Source: Botryosphaeria dothidea | Lineage: Eukaryota > Ascomycota > Dothideomycetes > Botryosphaeriales > Botryosphaeriaceae | NCBI GenBank assembly: GCA_011503125.2 | Contig: WWBZ02000022.1 | Coordinates: forward strand, 1,984,001-2,048,000 | Direction: 5' to 3' | Length of the DNA stretch: 64,000 bases | Part shown: positions 11,831-21,604 of the stretch, piece after piece | Numbering within the stretch: the first letter of the stretch is position 1 | How the letters are laid out: each line of letters begins with the position of its first letter | Made by a program: the position numbers and the translations under genes | Notes under the pieces: generated by a model | The model's database searches: none | What the model saw: only the letters and a program-made list of their open reading frames with translations | What the model was told of the DNA's origin: nothing

Positions 11831-12754
11831 TCAACGTCCGGACAGCGCAATGCCCGTCAGATCACCCAGTTCCGAATGCAACACCTCCTTCCTCCCCTCA
11901 TCCCCATCCACCCGGACGCGGTACACGCCGCCGGCCAAATCGGTGACATAGACGACCTGCGCCCTCGCATCCAGCGCCAAGCCGATCGTCTCGTGCAAGC
12001 GAATCGCCAAGATCTGCCTCTCCCGCGGCCGCTCGCCCTGCCCGACGTACGCGCGGTTCAGCGTGTTGCCCTTGGGCGGGTCGCCGCGATCCGTCCAGTA
12101 CAGCAGCTGCCGCGCCTCGTCCAGCTCCAGGTCGATCGGCTCCGGCAGCGCGTCGAACAGCACGTCGACGTCCGGCCGCGCCGCCGGGCAGGCGGCCTGC
12201 GGCGCGCCGTCGATGCGCGCGCGCAGGATGCGGCCGGCGTTGCCCTTGGAGGGCCCCTTCTGCGTCCAGTAGAAGTGGCCGCTGCGCTCGTCGACCGCGA
12301 CGCCGACGCACCACCGCGTCTTGTCGGCGCGGTCGGCGTCGGACGCGCCCGTCTGGACCAGGGTTTCGACGTGCGTGCCGTCGAGGTTGGCGCGCATGAC
12401 GCGCATGCCTTCGCGGTCGGACCAGTAGAGCTTTTGGGAGAGCGGGGCGATTGCGATTTGCTTGGGGGTGTAGGTGGAGGAGGGCGGCAGGATGGTGGTG
12501 GGGTTGGAGCCGTCGAGGTTGGCGCGCTGGATGGAGCCGTCGTTGGCGGCGAAGCCGCTGGTGCCCATGTTGGTCCAGTAGATGTGGGCGCGGGCGCGGT
12601 CGATGGCGATGCCGTCGGGGAGCTCGTGCAGGTCTTTGACGACCGTCTGCAGGTCGGAGCCGTCGGTGCGGCAGGAGAGGATGCGGCCATTCCGGTTGTT
12701 CCAGTGGCTCAGGTCACAGTCGAGGATGAAGAGGCGTTGGTCTGTGGACGGCAT
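11831..12754 (-). CDS. YWTD-repeat six-bladed beta-propeller protein
   Basis: A single exon encodes 307 residues made of LDL-receptor-type YWTD repeats: YWTN 59-62, YWSD 110-113, YWTQ 162-165, YWTD 219-222 and a degenerate YVTD at 269-272. Each is preceded by an IAID/LELD-type strand and followed by a strand ending in ..RANLDG or similar. This repeat pattern predicts a six-bladed propeller. There is no signal peptide and no membrane segment, so it is probably intracellular, unlike animal LDL receptors. Stand-alone fungal YWTD propellers have no established reaction; related folds (SMP-30/gluconolactonase) hydrolyse lactones, but I see no proof of that here. The next gene upstream, on the same strand, is a sugar-acid or hydroxyacyl dehydrogenase, so a metabolic role is possible. 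Confidence 0.88.
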   Translation of the reverse strand: MPSTDQRLFILDCDLSHWNNRNGRILSCRTDGSDLQTVVKDLHELPDGIAIDRARAHIYWTNMGTSGFAANDGSIQRANLDGSNPTTILPPSSTYTPKQIAIAPLSQKLYWSDREGMRVMRANLDGTHVETLVQTGASDADRADKTRWCVGVAVDERSGHFYWTQKGPSKGNAGRILRARIDGAPQAACPAARPDVDVLFDALPEPIDLELDEARQLLYWTDRGDPPKGNTLNRAYVGQGERPRERQILAIRLHETIGLALDARAQVVYVTDLAGGVYRVRVDGDEGRKEVLHSELGDLTGIALSGR

Positions 12755-13574
12755 TTTGGCGGGTTGTCTTTGGGCAGGCTAGCTGATGGAGGGGGAGGCA
12801 TTTTGGATATTTCGAGGATATTTAAGAAGCGGCCAGGAGGCAAAAGGGCCTGCTTCTCGCATGGTCCAAGATCGAAGCTGATGACGCTGCAACTGTCACT
12901 GCGTAGGGGAAGCCAGAGAGATGTCCGATATCAGATCTCCGGTCAGGCACCCGACGCCTCGGCCGACGTCTAACGGCCCGACCGCAAGCAAAACTTTTCG
13001 TCTCTTACACTGCAACTCCATCGCAGGCTTCCCTTGCTGGCGCGACTGCCACCTCGTGTTCCTGTCCGCCGCCTGCCCAGTGATGCCATGATCGTCGATC
13101 AGCGCCGCCGCTCCGCACCCGCTCCGCATCGCACGGTAAGACAGTCGTCATTATTCTGCCGCGACACCACCCTCGTCCATTACCCGAACGGGGCAGTCCA
13201 TCTTATCACGGCTATCACGGCCTGCCGAAGGTCGGAGATCGGGCTGCGCACCTGAGCTTCTGTACCCACCGAGCCCGAGCCAGCCGGAGCGTGCGCTTCT
13301 GTCTGGGCCCTTTTCTCCCCGTCTCGAGGCGCAAGGGTCAACATGAGAAGATCTCGGAATCTTCGAAGAAGCTTGCATCCCCGCCTGGAATGTCGTGCAG
13401 CATTCACCTGGGCAGGAGCTATGACCAGGCTAAGTCTCACTTCCATCTCTTTTGTCACTACAGCTTCTGTCCCACGAAGTTGTGCATTGGAGTGTCTTTC
13501 ATATCAAGTCTATTTTTTTTTTCTTCTATTAATGTCTAACCGTGCATATACAATGAATTATATTCGCAAGCAAT
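12755..13574. other. Promoter region of the YWTD gene and 3' region of the dehydrogenase
   Basis: An 820 nt gap between two minus-strand genes. Short frames are present but none is supported. A TATA-like AT-rich patch near 13500-13570 lies just beyond the dehydrogenase stop and more likely belongs to its 3' end. Confidence 0.45.
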
Positions 13575-14558
13575 TCAAGCACTTCCCTTGTTCTCCTGCG
13601 CATACCCGTCCCACTCCTTCCTCGTCCTCAGCAGCTCCACAATCTCCTCGTCCCTCTGCCTCGCCAAATCCTCATACTTCCTCCCACCCACCGCCTCCAG
13701 CGTCCCCTCCACCCACTTCTTCCGCAACTCCTCATCCACCACCGGATCGCTCGGCGCCCACCAGCCCGCCAGCGGCTTGAGGAGATGGTTGCTCAGATGC
13801 TCGATGCCGCCCGGCCCGCCGCCAAGATGCAGCAGCGCGCTCGGCCCCATGACGCCCCAGCGCAGGCCGGGGCCGTAGCTGACGGCGTCGTCGATGTCTG
13901 CCACGGCGCACACGCCCTCCTGCGTCAGGTGCAGGATCTCGCGCACCAGCGCCGCCTGCAGGCGGTTGGCGATGTGGCCGGGCACCTCTTTGCGCACGCG
14001 CACGGCCTTCTTGCCGAGCGCGCCGTAGAAGGCCATGGTGCGCGCGACGGTGGCCTCGTCCGTCTGCGCGCCGCCGACCACCTCGACCAGCGGGATCAGG
14101 TGCGGCGGGTTGAAGGGGTGGCCGACGACGCAGCGCGAGGGGCGGTTCGAGGCGTGCACACCTTGTTGGATCGAGGAGCAGGTCAGGCCGGAGGAGGAGG
14201 TCGCGATGATCGTGGCGGGCCGCACTTGGCGGGCGATGTCGTTGAAGAGCTTCTGCTTGAAGTCGAGCCGCTCCGGCCCGTTTTCCTGCACGAAGTCGGC
14301 GTCGCGGAGGGCGGTGGCGAGGTCGGTGGTGAAGTGTATCCGCGCGGAGGCGCTGGTTTGGTCGTCTTTGACTTGGCCGAGGCGGGCCAGGATGGGGAGG
14401 GCTTCGGAGACCAACGAGCAGACGAAGTCTTCGGCCTCCGCCCTGATGTCGAAGGCGGTCACCTCGAGGCCGTGGGCTGCGAAGAGGGCGGCCCAGGAAG
14501 CACCGATGGCGCCGCAGCCGATGATGGCTACTTTCTTGATCTCGGGGGCATCAGACAT
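13575..14558 (-). CDS. 3-hydroxyacyl-CoA dehydrogenase-like enzyme (lambda-crystallin/L-gulonate or carnitine 3-dehydrogenase type)
   Basis: One exon, 327 residues, the usual size of the short lambda-crystallin-type dehydrogenases rather than of multifunctional beta-oxidation enzymes. The Rossmann motif GCGAIG is at residues 14-19, with an acidic residue (Asp37) closing the second strand, which favours NAD over NADP. SSSGL at 121-125 and VGHPFNPP at 145-152 (His147) are the catalytic Ser and His blocks, followed by a Glu in LVEVV and Asn in GHIANRL. Family members oxidise the 3-hydroxyl of hydroxyacyl-CoA, L-gulonate or carnitine; the sequence alone does not decide which. It lacks a peroxisomal SKL tail, ending in KGSA. 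The ATG 14558 has A at -3 and no ATG lies further upstream in frame. It is divergent from the CoA-transferase gene and followed by the YWTD propeller gene. Confidence 0.9.
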   Translation of the reverse strand: MSDAPEIKKVAIIGCGAIGASWAALFAAHGLEVTAFDIRAEAEDFVCSLVSEALPILARLGQVKDDQTSASARIHFTTDLATALRDADFVQENGPERLDFKQKLFNDIARQVRPATIIATSSSGLTCSSIQQGVHASNRPSRCVVGHPFNPPHLIPLVEVVGGAQTDEATVARTMAFYGALGKKAVRVRKEVPGHIANRLQAALVREILHLTQEGVCAVADIDDAVSYGPGLRWGVMGPSALLHLGGGPGGIEHLSNHLLKPLAGWWAPSDPVVDEELRKKWVEGTLEAVGGRKYEDLARQRDEEIVELLRTRKEWDGYAQENKGSA

Positions 14559-15051
14559 GTTGAAGAAATTCTGAACTTGAGACAACGACAATCGAGAGGA
14601 AAGAGAATTCAGAGGTTTGGTATTGGTGGAAGATTGCTAACAGCAAAAGTGAAAGCATACATACAACTTCAGAGCAGTCTCTTATACACAGCACCCGGAG
14701 CAAGCAGCGGCGAGCATTTACATCACGCCTGCCCCGAGCTCGTACGGGGCGACACCGAGGATGGACCGCTATCTCTTGGCGATCTATGGATCGACGCTCG
14801 CACGACCGTTGCGCAGAAAACTCGGGGGGTCAGGCCATCCCGAGGCTCGTCGGTTCGATCTCCGCATGCTGAACAACTCCATTTTGATGACGTGAGCTTT
14901 TGCTCTGAACCTCCATCAGGGTGAAACTGCCACCGACGACCGCTGAGGCCGAATCGTATAAAAATGGCTTTTCCTGTGCCTCTGGATGCCACTCTTCTCA
15001 GCATCACTCCTCTGCCCTTTCCTCAATTTTCTTCCTCTCGATTCAGTCAAC
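14559..15051. promoter_or_regulatory. Shared divergent promoter, dehydrogenase and CoA-transferase
   Basis: 493 nt separate the two start codons. On the plus strand TATAAAAA at 14957-14964 lies 88 nt before the CoA-transferase ATG and is a good TATA box, followed by a pyrimidine-rich leader. No equally clear box is seen towards the dehydrogenase. The shared intergenic region suggests joint control, which is inference. Confidence 0.5.
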
Positions 15052-16794
15052 ATGTCCGAAGCATCGCACCCCACCGTTCCCGGCGTCTACGGCCCGGGCT
15101 CACATACCGACTCCAGGTTCACTCCCATCCCGGAGGACACACAACGAATCTTCAACTACCTCGCCTCGCAAACCCCTGGTTTTACACAGGACCCCGAGCT
15201 GCTGTCCAAAGTCAAGTTCGTCGGCGATGAGACGCCCGTGATCCCTGGTCCCATCAAGGCCGTCTCGGTGGCGGCCGCCCTCCACGCCATGAGCGGAGTG
15301 CTCGCAGACGAGATCCTGGCCATCAGGGGCGAAGCGTCCAAGGACAGGAAGATCACCGTCGACACGACACACGCAGCTTTCTGGTTCGCCGCCATCGGCA
15401 CCGGTTTCCTCGACGGCGAGGACATCGTGTCGCAGGTGCAGCAGAAGAAGCTTGCCGGCGTCGTGCCCGACTTCGAGCAGGGCTGGTACTCGACCCCTCT
15501 CAAGTACAAGTCGACCGCCATCTACCCCACCAAGAACCCCGAGACGTGGTACTCGGTGCACGGCTCGTTGGCCGCCGTCCCGCTGATGAAGTCCCTGGGC
15601 ATCAACCCGGATGAGGGCTGCAAGACGAGCGAGGAGGCATGGAACCACATCGCACAGACCATCCGGACAAGGACGCCCGAGGAGCTGGAATTTAACAACC
15701 TGTACAACGGCTTCTGCGGCAGCGTCTGCTTCACGCCCGAGTCGTGGAACAACAGCGAGATGGGCAGGTCGCTGGCCAAGCACCCGCTGGTCAACGTCAA
15801 GCAGCAGGACCAAGCCGCACCCACCCCTCGCGTTGCCTTCCCGCCGCTCAGCCCCAGCGACAAGCGGCCCCTGGCAGGCGTCAAGGTTGTGGAGATGACG
15901 CGCATCATCGCCGGCCCGCAGATCGGAGCGGTGCTGAGCTCGTATGGAGCCGATGTGATCCGCATCAACGCACCGCATCTCGTCGACATCAACGTCATGC
16001 AGCTGACCCTCAACGCCGGCAAGCGCACCACCGCCGTTGACCTGCGCAACGCCGAGGACCGCGCCTACCTCCACGGCCTCCTCGCCGACGCCGACGTCTT
16101 CGTGCAGGGCTTCCGCCAGAGCCGCCTGGAGAAGTACGGCCTGGGCCTGAACTCGCTCCTCCGCATGGCCGCCGAGCGCCAGAAGGGCATCGTGTACGTG
16201 TCCGAGAACTGCTACGGGCCGGACGGCTACTACGCCGAGCGCCCGGGCTGGCAGCAGATCGCCGACGCCGCCGCCGGCTCCGCCTACGTGACCGGCCGCG
16301 CCCTCGACCTGCCCGCCAACGAGTGCGTGCTGCCGTCGCTGCCCATCTCCGACATGACCACCGGCATCATCGGCGCCGTCGGCGCCATGATGGGCCTGCG
16401 CGACCGCGCCACCAAGGGCGGCAGCTACTACGCCCACGCCAGCCTGACCGCCGTCAACACCTTCGCCCTCAAGCCCGAGGTCGGCCTGTACCCGCGCGAC
16501 GTGGTGCGCGCCTGCGCCGAGCGCTTCCGCTGGAACCCCATGCGCTCGTCCGACCACGTCTACGACCTGCTGTTCACCGTCTGGGATGGCTGGAAGCGCG
16601 TGTTTGGCGACACCAAGCTGCAGGAGGATGGCGGATTGTTCCAGAAGTTCGATACCAGCGCGTTTGCTGGCAAGCGGTTAAGCTTCCTCAGGCCGGTGGT
16701 AAGCTTTGAGGGCGACGCCGCGTCGACGCCCGAGTGGCGCTCGCCAAGCGTTCCTTACTGCTTGGAGGATAAGAGCAAGGTTTCTTTCAGGTAG
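15052..16794 (+). CDS. Two-domain CaiB/BaiF-type (family III) CoA-transferase-like protein
   Basis: One exon, 580 residues. The C-terminal half (about 273-470) is a clear family III domain: KRPLAGVKVVEMTRIIAGPQ, a GADVIRI strand, NAGKRTTAVDL, and a ..GPDGYYAERPGW block. The N-terminal half (about 60-250) is a second, diverged copy, as in the large fungal members of the family. In single-domain enzymes (CaiB, formyl-CoA transferase, AMACR) the block reads roughly GPYADRPGYD with a catalytic Asp; here the position is Gln401 (RPGWQQIAD). The reaction is therefore uncertain: CoA transfer, racemisation or a non-catalytic role. There is no mitochondrial presequence and no SKL tail. The ATG 15052 (AACATGTCC) has good context and sits 88 nt after a TATA box. 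It is divergent from the hydroxyacyl/gulonate dehydrogenase gene. Confidence 0.88.
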   Translation: MSEASHPTVPGVYGPGSHTDSRFTPIPEDTQRIFNYLASQTPGFTQDPELLSKVKFVGDETPVIPGPIKAVSVAAALHAMSGVLADEILAIRGEASKDRKITVDTTHAAFWFAAIGTGFLDGEDIVSQVQQKKLAGVVPDFEQGWYSTPLKYKSTAIYPTKNPETWYSVHGSLAAVPLMKSLGINPDEGCKTSEEAWNHIAQTIRTRTPEELEFNNLYNGFCGSVCFTPESWNNSEMGRSLAKHPLVNVKQQDQAAPTPRVAFPPLSPSDKRPLAGVKVVEMTRIIAGPQIGAVLSSYGADVIRINAPHLVDINVMQLTLNAGKRTTAVDLRNAEDRAYLHGLLADADVFVQGFRQSRLEKYGLGLNSLLRMAAERQKGIVYVSENCYGPDGYYAERPGWQQIADAAAGSAYVTGRALDLPANECVLPSLPISDMTTGIIGAVGAMMGLRDRATKGGSYYAHASLTAVNTFALKPEVGLYPRDVVRACAERFRWNPMRSSDHVYDLLFTVWDGWKRVFGDTKLQEDGGLFQKFDTSAFAGKRLSFLRPVVSFEGDAASTPEWRSPSVPYCLEDKSKVSFR

Positions 16795-17556
16795 ATGTGG
16801 GTCTTATGCATGATTTGTTTCTTGCAAAAAATGTAGCTGTACGCGTCCTTTAAGATATCTGAATCTGTCAATAATTCTTGTCATTCGTACACCCTTGCTT
16901 CTGTTTAATTGGTATAGCCTTGCCCTTTTTCACTCTTCATCCTTCCTCTTTACCCGGATACCGGCGCTCTTACGTTTTGATCTGTGCACCATGAGAAATT
17001 TGCTCCTGCGGCTAGCCGACTTTTTACTCCGTTCCCAAAGCGAGGGGCAAACATCCCAGAGAGACGGGTCGAATGCGGGATTTGCAGCTCCCGTCGAGCG
17101 AAACGGAGGCATCGAAGACGCAGTGAAGGGCGAGAGCATGCAGAAATGGGGCGTGAGTTGCGGGGATGTGGTGCATTGATGCTCGTTCCGCTGATAAAAC
17201 CGCCGTTAACCTTACCGCTTTAGGCAGGTCACTTGTCACTTGATGATAGCCGCATCCGCTACTCACCCGAGCCGCGACTCGACACACGGCATTGTAAATG
17301 CGAGATCGATGCACCGTCCTCGACCGAGCAGCTTCTCATTTGCTGGGCCTCTAGTCTACGCGCGGATCGTTGTACCAGGCGCGTTGCCAACTTCCTCAAG
17401 CAGTAGAGCCGCAATCATACCCACTGTATCGTGACATGCCCAGGCGCACGTCCCAGGTCATGTCGGTCATGTTGGGGGCCCTTGAAATAACTGGTCTATA
17501 AAAATCGGCCTGCTTCACTTCTGCAGGAACGGGCAGGCGTGCCTTTTCGATCAATC
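16795..17556. other. Intergenic region with promoter of the S41 peptidase gene
   Basis: The first 100 nt are AT-rich 3' sequence of the CoA-transferase gene. Near the other end TATAAAAA lies 53-60 nt before the peptidase ATG. Short frames between carry no motif. Confidence 0.5.
17497..17504 (+). promoter_or_regulatory. TATA box of the S41 peptidase gene
   Basis: TATAAAAA on the plus strand, 53 nt before the ATG at 17557. Confidence 0.55.
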
Positions 17557-20083
17557 ATGGCTCTCAACTTCGCCCTGGCCTCCGGCCTGGCTGTCGCCGC
17601 TGCTGCCAACCCGCTCTATCGGAGGCAGAACGAGACCGGATCTGCCTGCGCTTCCGTCTCGGCTCTGGCCGCCTCCCAGACGGCTGTTGCTCCTAAGGCC
17701 ACCCCTACCGTGCCTGCGGCGCTCGCCTACGACTGCATCAACAGCGTCCCAATTAACCAGACTGCTGCTCTGGACCTGATCAAGACCATCCGCCCTTACT
17801 GGGAGTGGCAGAGCACCTTGGCTTACCTCAAGGACCCGCCGGCCGAGTACGTCGAGAAGATCCAAGACCCCATTGACGTCTTTGCCGAATTGGACGACCT
17901 TGAGGCCAAGGTGTCCGGTGGCAGCATTGCTAAAGAGTATGAGGTGAGTACTAAAGAGGTGTGGGAGCAGCCGACGGTTTGCCATGCGGACTCGAAGCGT
18001 TCGTCCGGATAGCTTTGTCACCAGAGACATACAACACTTGCGTCCAGACCAATGCTTCAACTCCCTATGATAGTCCTGATATGATCTTCGCGTTCTGTGC
18101 CAAACGTCGGCTGCAATATTCCCCTATAAAAATGTTTCTTGGAAGACTGCAAGCTGACAACCAGTCCAGTTCGGTTACACTCTTTACCGCATCCTGCAGA
18201 AGACACATGACGGCCACTTCGTCTATGTCCCAGATTCTGTCGGCGGCGTGTTCAACTTCGGAAGGCCAATTCCCCTCGTCTCCGTTTCGGATGATGGCAA
18301 GAGTGCCCCCAAGCCCTATGCCTACCCCGATGTCTTGGCATCCGTTCTTGGAAATGCGACCTTCACCCCGTCAGCCATCACTGAAATCGACGGTGAGGCT
18401 GCAACCAGCTGGCTCGAGAACTGGAGCCAGTACGGCTCCCTGCAAGACCGCGATGCTCTGTACAACAACGTCTTCTACGAGCTCGCCATCGTCTCCCTCG
18501 GGACCAGCAGCACCGGAATGGGCACGTTCACCGGCGGCGGCAGAGGACGTTGGGTATACCCCGGCGCCAGCACCACTCTGACCTTCGAGAACGGCACGTC
18601 GTACACGATGCAGAACTTCGCCAAGGTCCTCGTCCCCTTCGACGGCATCGACAGCGGCGAAGCCTTGTACGAGAACCTCTTCACCACCCCGGAAGACACT
18701 TCCTTTCACAACGGCGAGCCCACCGCCACCGCCGCCTCGACCTCCACCGCAGCAGCAACCTCCTCGGCCACCGGCAGCGCCACTCCTGCCCCCGGCTACC
18801 CGCCGCCCGTGGTCCGCCAGGCCAACAACCTGATCGGCGGCTACTTCATCGACGACCCAGCCTACGCCGACGTCGCCGTGCTCAGCGTCCCCAGCTTCGT
18901 CGGCTCGTCCGCGCAGGTCGAGTTCCAAGACACGGCGCGCCAGTTCCTCGCGGCGGCGCGCGCGGCGGGCAAGACGAAGCTGGTCGTCGACGTGAGCGCC
19001 AACGGCGGCGGCACGATCCTGCTCGGCTACGACCTTTTCAAGCAGTTGTTTCCCGCCATCGACGCGTTCGCGGCGGCCGACCGCGCGCGCGCCATCGACG
19101 CGCTCGACCTGCTCGGCCAGAAGTTCAGCGACCTGGCCGCGGGCGTGCCGCGCACGCTCGACGTCGGCGACAACGAGACGCTGTCCGAGCTCGAGGCCGA
19201 CGTCGTGTCCGCCTACCTCAACTACCGCACCGACGTCAAGCCCGACGACACGCCCTTCGCCAGCTGGGCCGACAAGTTCGGGCCGCGCGCGGCGAAGGGG
19301 GACAACTACACCAACCTGTCGCGGTGGAACCTAAGCGACGTGCTGACGCCCTTCAACAGCGGCGGCATCTACGTGACCGGCTACGGCGGCGGCGTCACCA
19401 ACGCGACGCAGCCGTTCGCGGCCGAGAACGTCGTCGTCATGACGGACGGCTACTGCGCGTCCACCTGCACCATCTTCTCGCGCCTGATGCAGGACCTCGC
19501 CGGCGTGCGCTACGTCGCCATGGGCGGCCGCGCCTCGAACGGCGGCGACATCATCCAGGCCGTCGGCGGCGTCAAGGGCACGAACAACTGGCCGTGGGAC
19601 TACATCCAGTACAACGTCGCGCTCGCGTACGAGTACGCGGACGCCGCGGAGCAGGCCTTCTACAACACGACGAGCCTCGCCCGCTACAACGACCAGCTGC
19701 CGTTCCTCCGCGCGGCCGCCGGCACCGCGTACAACGTCAACTTCCGCGACGGCATCAGGAAGGACGACTTCGAGGCGCAGACGCCGACCCAGTTCGTCTA
19801 CGAGCCGGCGGACTGCCGCATCTACTGGACCGCCGAGATGACGGTCGACATCACGGCCGCGTGGAAGACGGTCGCGGACTCGGCGTGGGGCGCGCAGGAC
19901 GCGTGCGTTGCCGGCAGTGTTGCGACAAACGGTACGAGCGACGGCTACTACGCGAGGAAGAGGACGGATGCGGTGCGCTCGATGCCGCTGAGGAGGAGGT
20001 CGGTCGAGGCGGATTATCCGCTGGATCTGTACACGGATCTGGACGGCGTGGATCTGAGGAGCGACGGTTTTATGATGCCTTGA
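17557..20083 (+). CDS. Secreted S41-family peptidase (tail-specific protease fold)
   Basis: Two exons, 17557-17943 and 18170-20083, joined by an unusually long 226 nt intron (GTGAGT...TCCAG), give 766 residues. The junction reads KEYE-FGYTLYRILQKTHDGHF; the DGHF block is conserved in these fungal S41 proteins and fixes the phase. A signal peptide (MALNFALASGLAVAAAA) is followed by a Cys-poor N-terminal domain, a Ser/Thr-rich linker near 313-337 and the peptidase domain. The strand LVVDVSANGGG and the block MTDGYCASTC, with the probable nucleophile Ser560, identify the domain. Family S41 cleaves near C-termini in bacteria and plants; the extracellular fungal branch is uncharacterised apart from members such as UstP of ustiloxin clusters. 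No other RiPP cluster gene is nearby, so a general secreted peptidase is the safer reading. Confidence 0.88.
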
Positions 20084-21604
20084 TCGGAGTCGGCAAGGAA
20101 ACTGTTAATGTGACAACTGTAATTCTTATTCTGATTCAATATACTGCCATTCTGACTCCTTCACCTTTCCCCTGTCATCCTTTTTTTGCTCATCTACGAG
20201 TTGAGTGGTATGTGGAGGTATTTCCTCTCTCTCTTTTCCTTCTGATCCATCTGAGATGTTGGCGAGATAGGTTTAAAGATTGCCGACTTTCTTCAAGCAG
20301 TAATGTGTTACTTGCCGTAATATTAAATCGTGTTTGGCAGTGATCAGCGGACCTTGACTCAAGGATGCTGGGAGAGAAGCACACACTGCATATGTCAAGT
20401 CATGATGCTTGTATACCCTCCATGAAAACGGCCTGCCCTTTTTGGGGCGTAGGTTTGGTGGTGAAAGGCTTCATCGATATACAGCCAACGCAGCTAAATA
20501 TAGGATGCGGCGCGTAACTCGATGCGGCACAGCGCAGCCGGGTGCAGCAACCCGTCCAATCACCAACTCGGGAGCCACGTGGAAAAATGAGTTGGGAGGA
20601 GCGGGGTCCTGCGGGATGGCTGAAGCCTCGATCGGCGACGAGAACGACCTTCGCTTGTGGCTGGGGGAGACTGTTTCAGAAGTCGGACGTCTATTGTGCA
20701 TCTCACTGAAACAACTCCGCGACATGAGCCCAGCTTCAGACTGCAAGAACACTTCGTCTGACGGACTGGCAGACTCCATGACGAGCCAAATGCATTGCCT
20801 GGAGCCAAGGGCCATGGGCCAAGCTAACGGCCGCCGACCACGTTTGCCGTCTTACATGTCCCCCCAGAACTATGACGGCCTCGCCGCACTCCCAATCCCA
20901 CTTGCCGCAGCTGAGAAGCTGACAATCCGCCAAGGGGCTCAGCACACAGCCATCAGCCATTTCTGCAAGCCATCCGCCACGCCTGCTATATAGCTTCGAG
21001 GAATATCCCCGACCGAGAAGCAGCTGTGCGGTTCCATCGCCGGATCAGGCATCGCTGATAGCGTTGCATTTTCCGAAGGCTGCAGCACTCTGATGCCTTG
21101 ACTGCAGTCGTGCGCCAATGGAAGAAAGGGCGGAGCTGGCTAGAGATAATGGTGTCGGGCTGAAACTCTGCCAGTTGGCTTCCAACTGGTGCGACTCAAG
21201 TCCTACAGACAACGCGGCCAGAGGGGAAATAGAGCGGCGAAGCTGGTTGCAACACGCTTCGCACGAACCCTTGCCACCAACAAGTGGCACGGGAAAGCGT
21301 TTCTTTTTAAATCTGCAAGCAACTCGAAGAGAATTCAGGCAGACAAGTGGCCCCCAAGAGTAGTCGTCAGCTGCGCTAATCAACAACGCATGGGAGGCGT
21401 CGTTAGGGCGCAGCAGCATCGGAGAACCCCCGTTACTGCAGCCATCCAGCATCATTTGCCCTAAAGAGCCTCAGATATTCTTGCGTTACAGCGTGCTTAT
21501 ACCTCGCCCAGCGTTCTTAAGTTCTGACAGAACCCCCCCTCGCCGGGACCCAAGGACCCTTTTTTTTCCCCACAACTTGAAACACTTGTGAACGAAGTAT
21601 CATC
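20084..21604. other. Long intergenic region without a supported gene
   Basis: 1.5 kb between two plus-strand genes. A frame of 194 codons (20409-20993) starts only at a TTG and shows no motif or splice context. The final 100 nt hold short C8 and T8 tracts before the chitin-binding gene. Confidence 0.5.

Noticed and set aside
14759..14860. A tRNA-like B-box (GGTTCGATCTCC) in the divergent promoter
   Set aside because: No matching A-box, acceptor stem or cloverleaf could be drawn around it.
15100..16557. A 485-codon minus-strand frame opposite the CoA-transferase gene
   Set aside because: Gly/Val/His-rich shadow frame caused by codon bias; the plus strand carries clear family motifs.
11054..20083. 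A dikaritin/ustiloxin-like RiPP cluster made of the KR-containing secreted protein and the S41 peptidase
   Set aside because: The small protein has one KR and no repeated core peptides, and no UstY-type (DUF3328) or tyrosinase gene is present.
20409..20993. A 194-codon plus-strand frame between the S41 and chitin-binding genes
   Set aside because: It opens at TTG rather than ATG, shows no motif and overlaps other empty frames.
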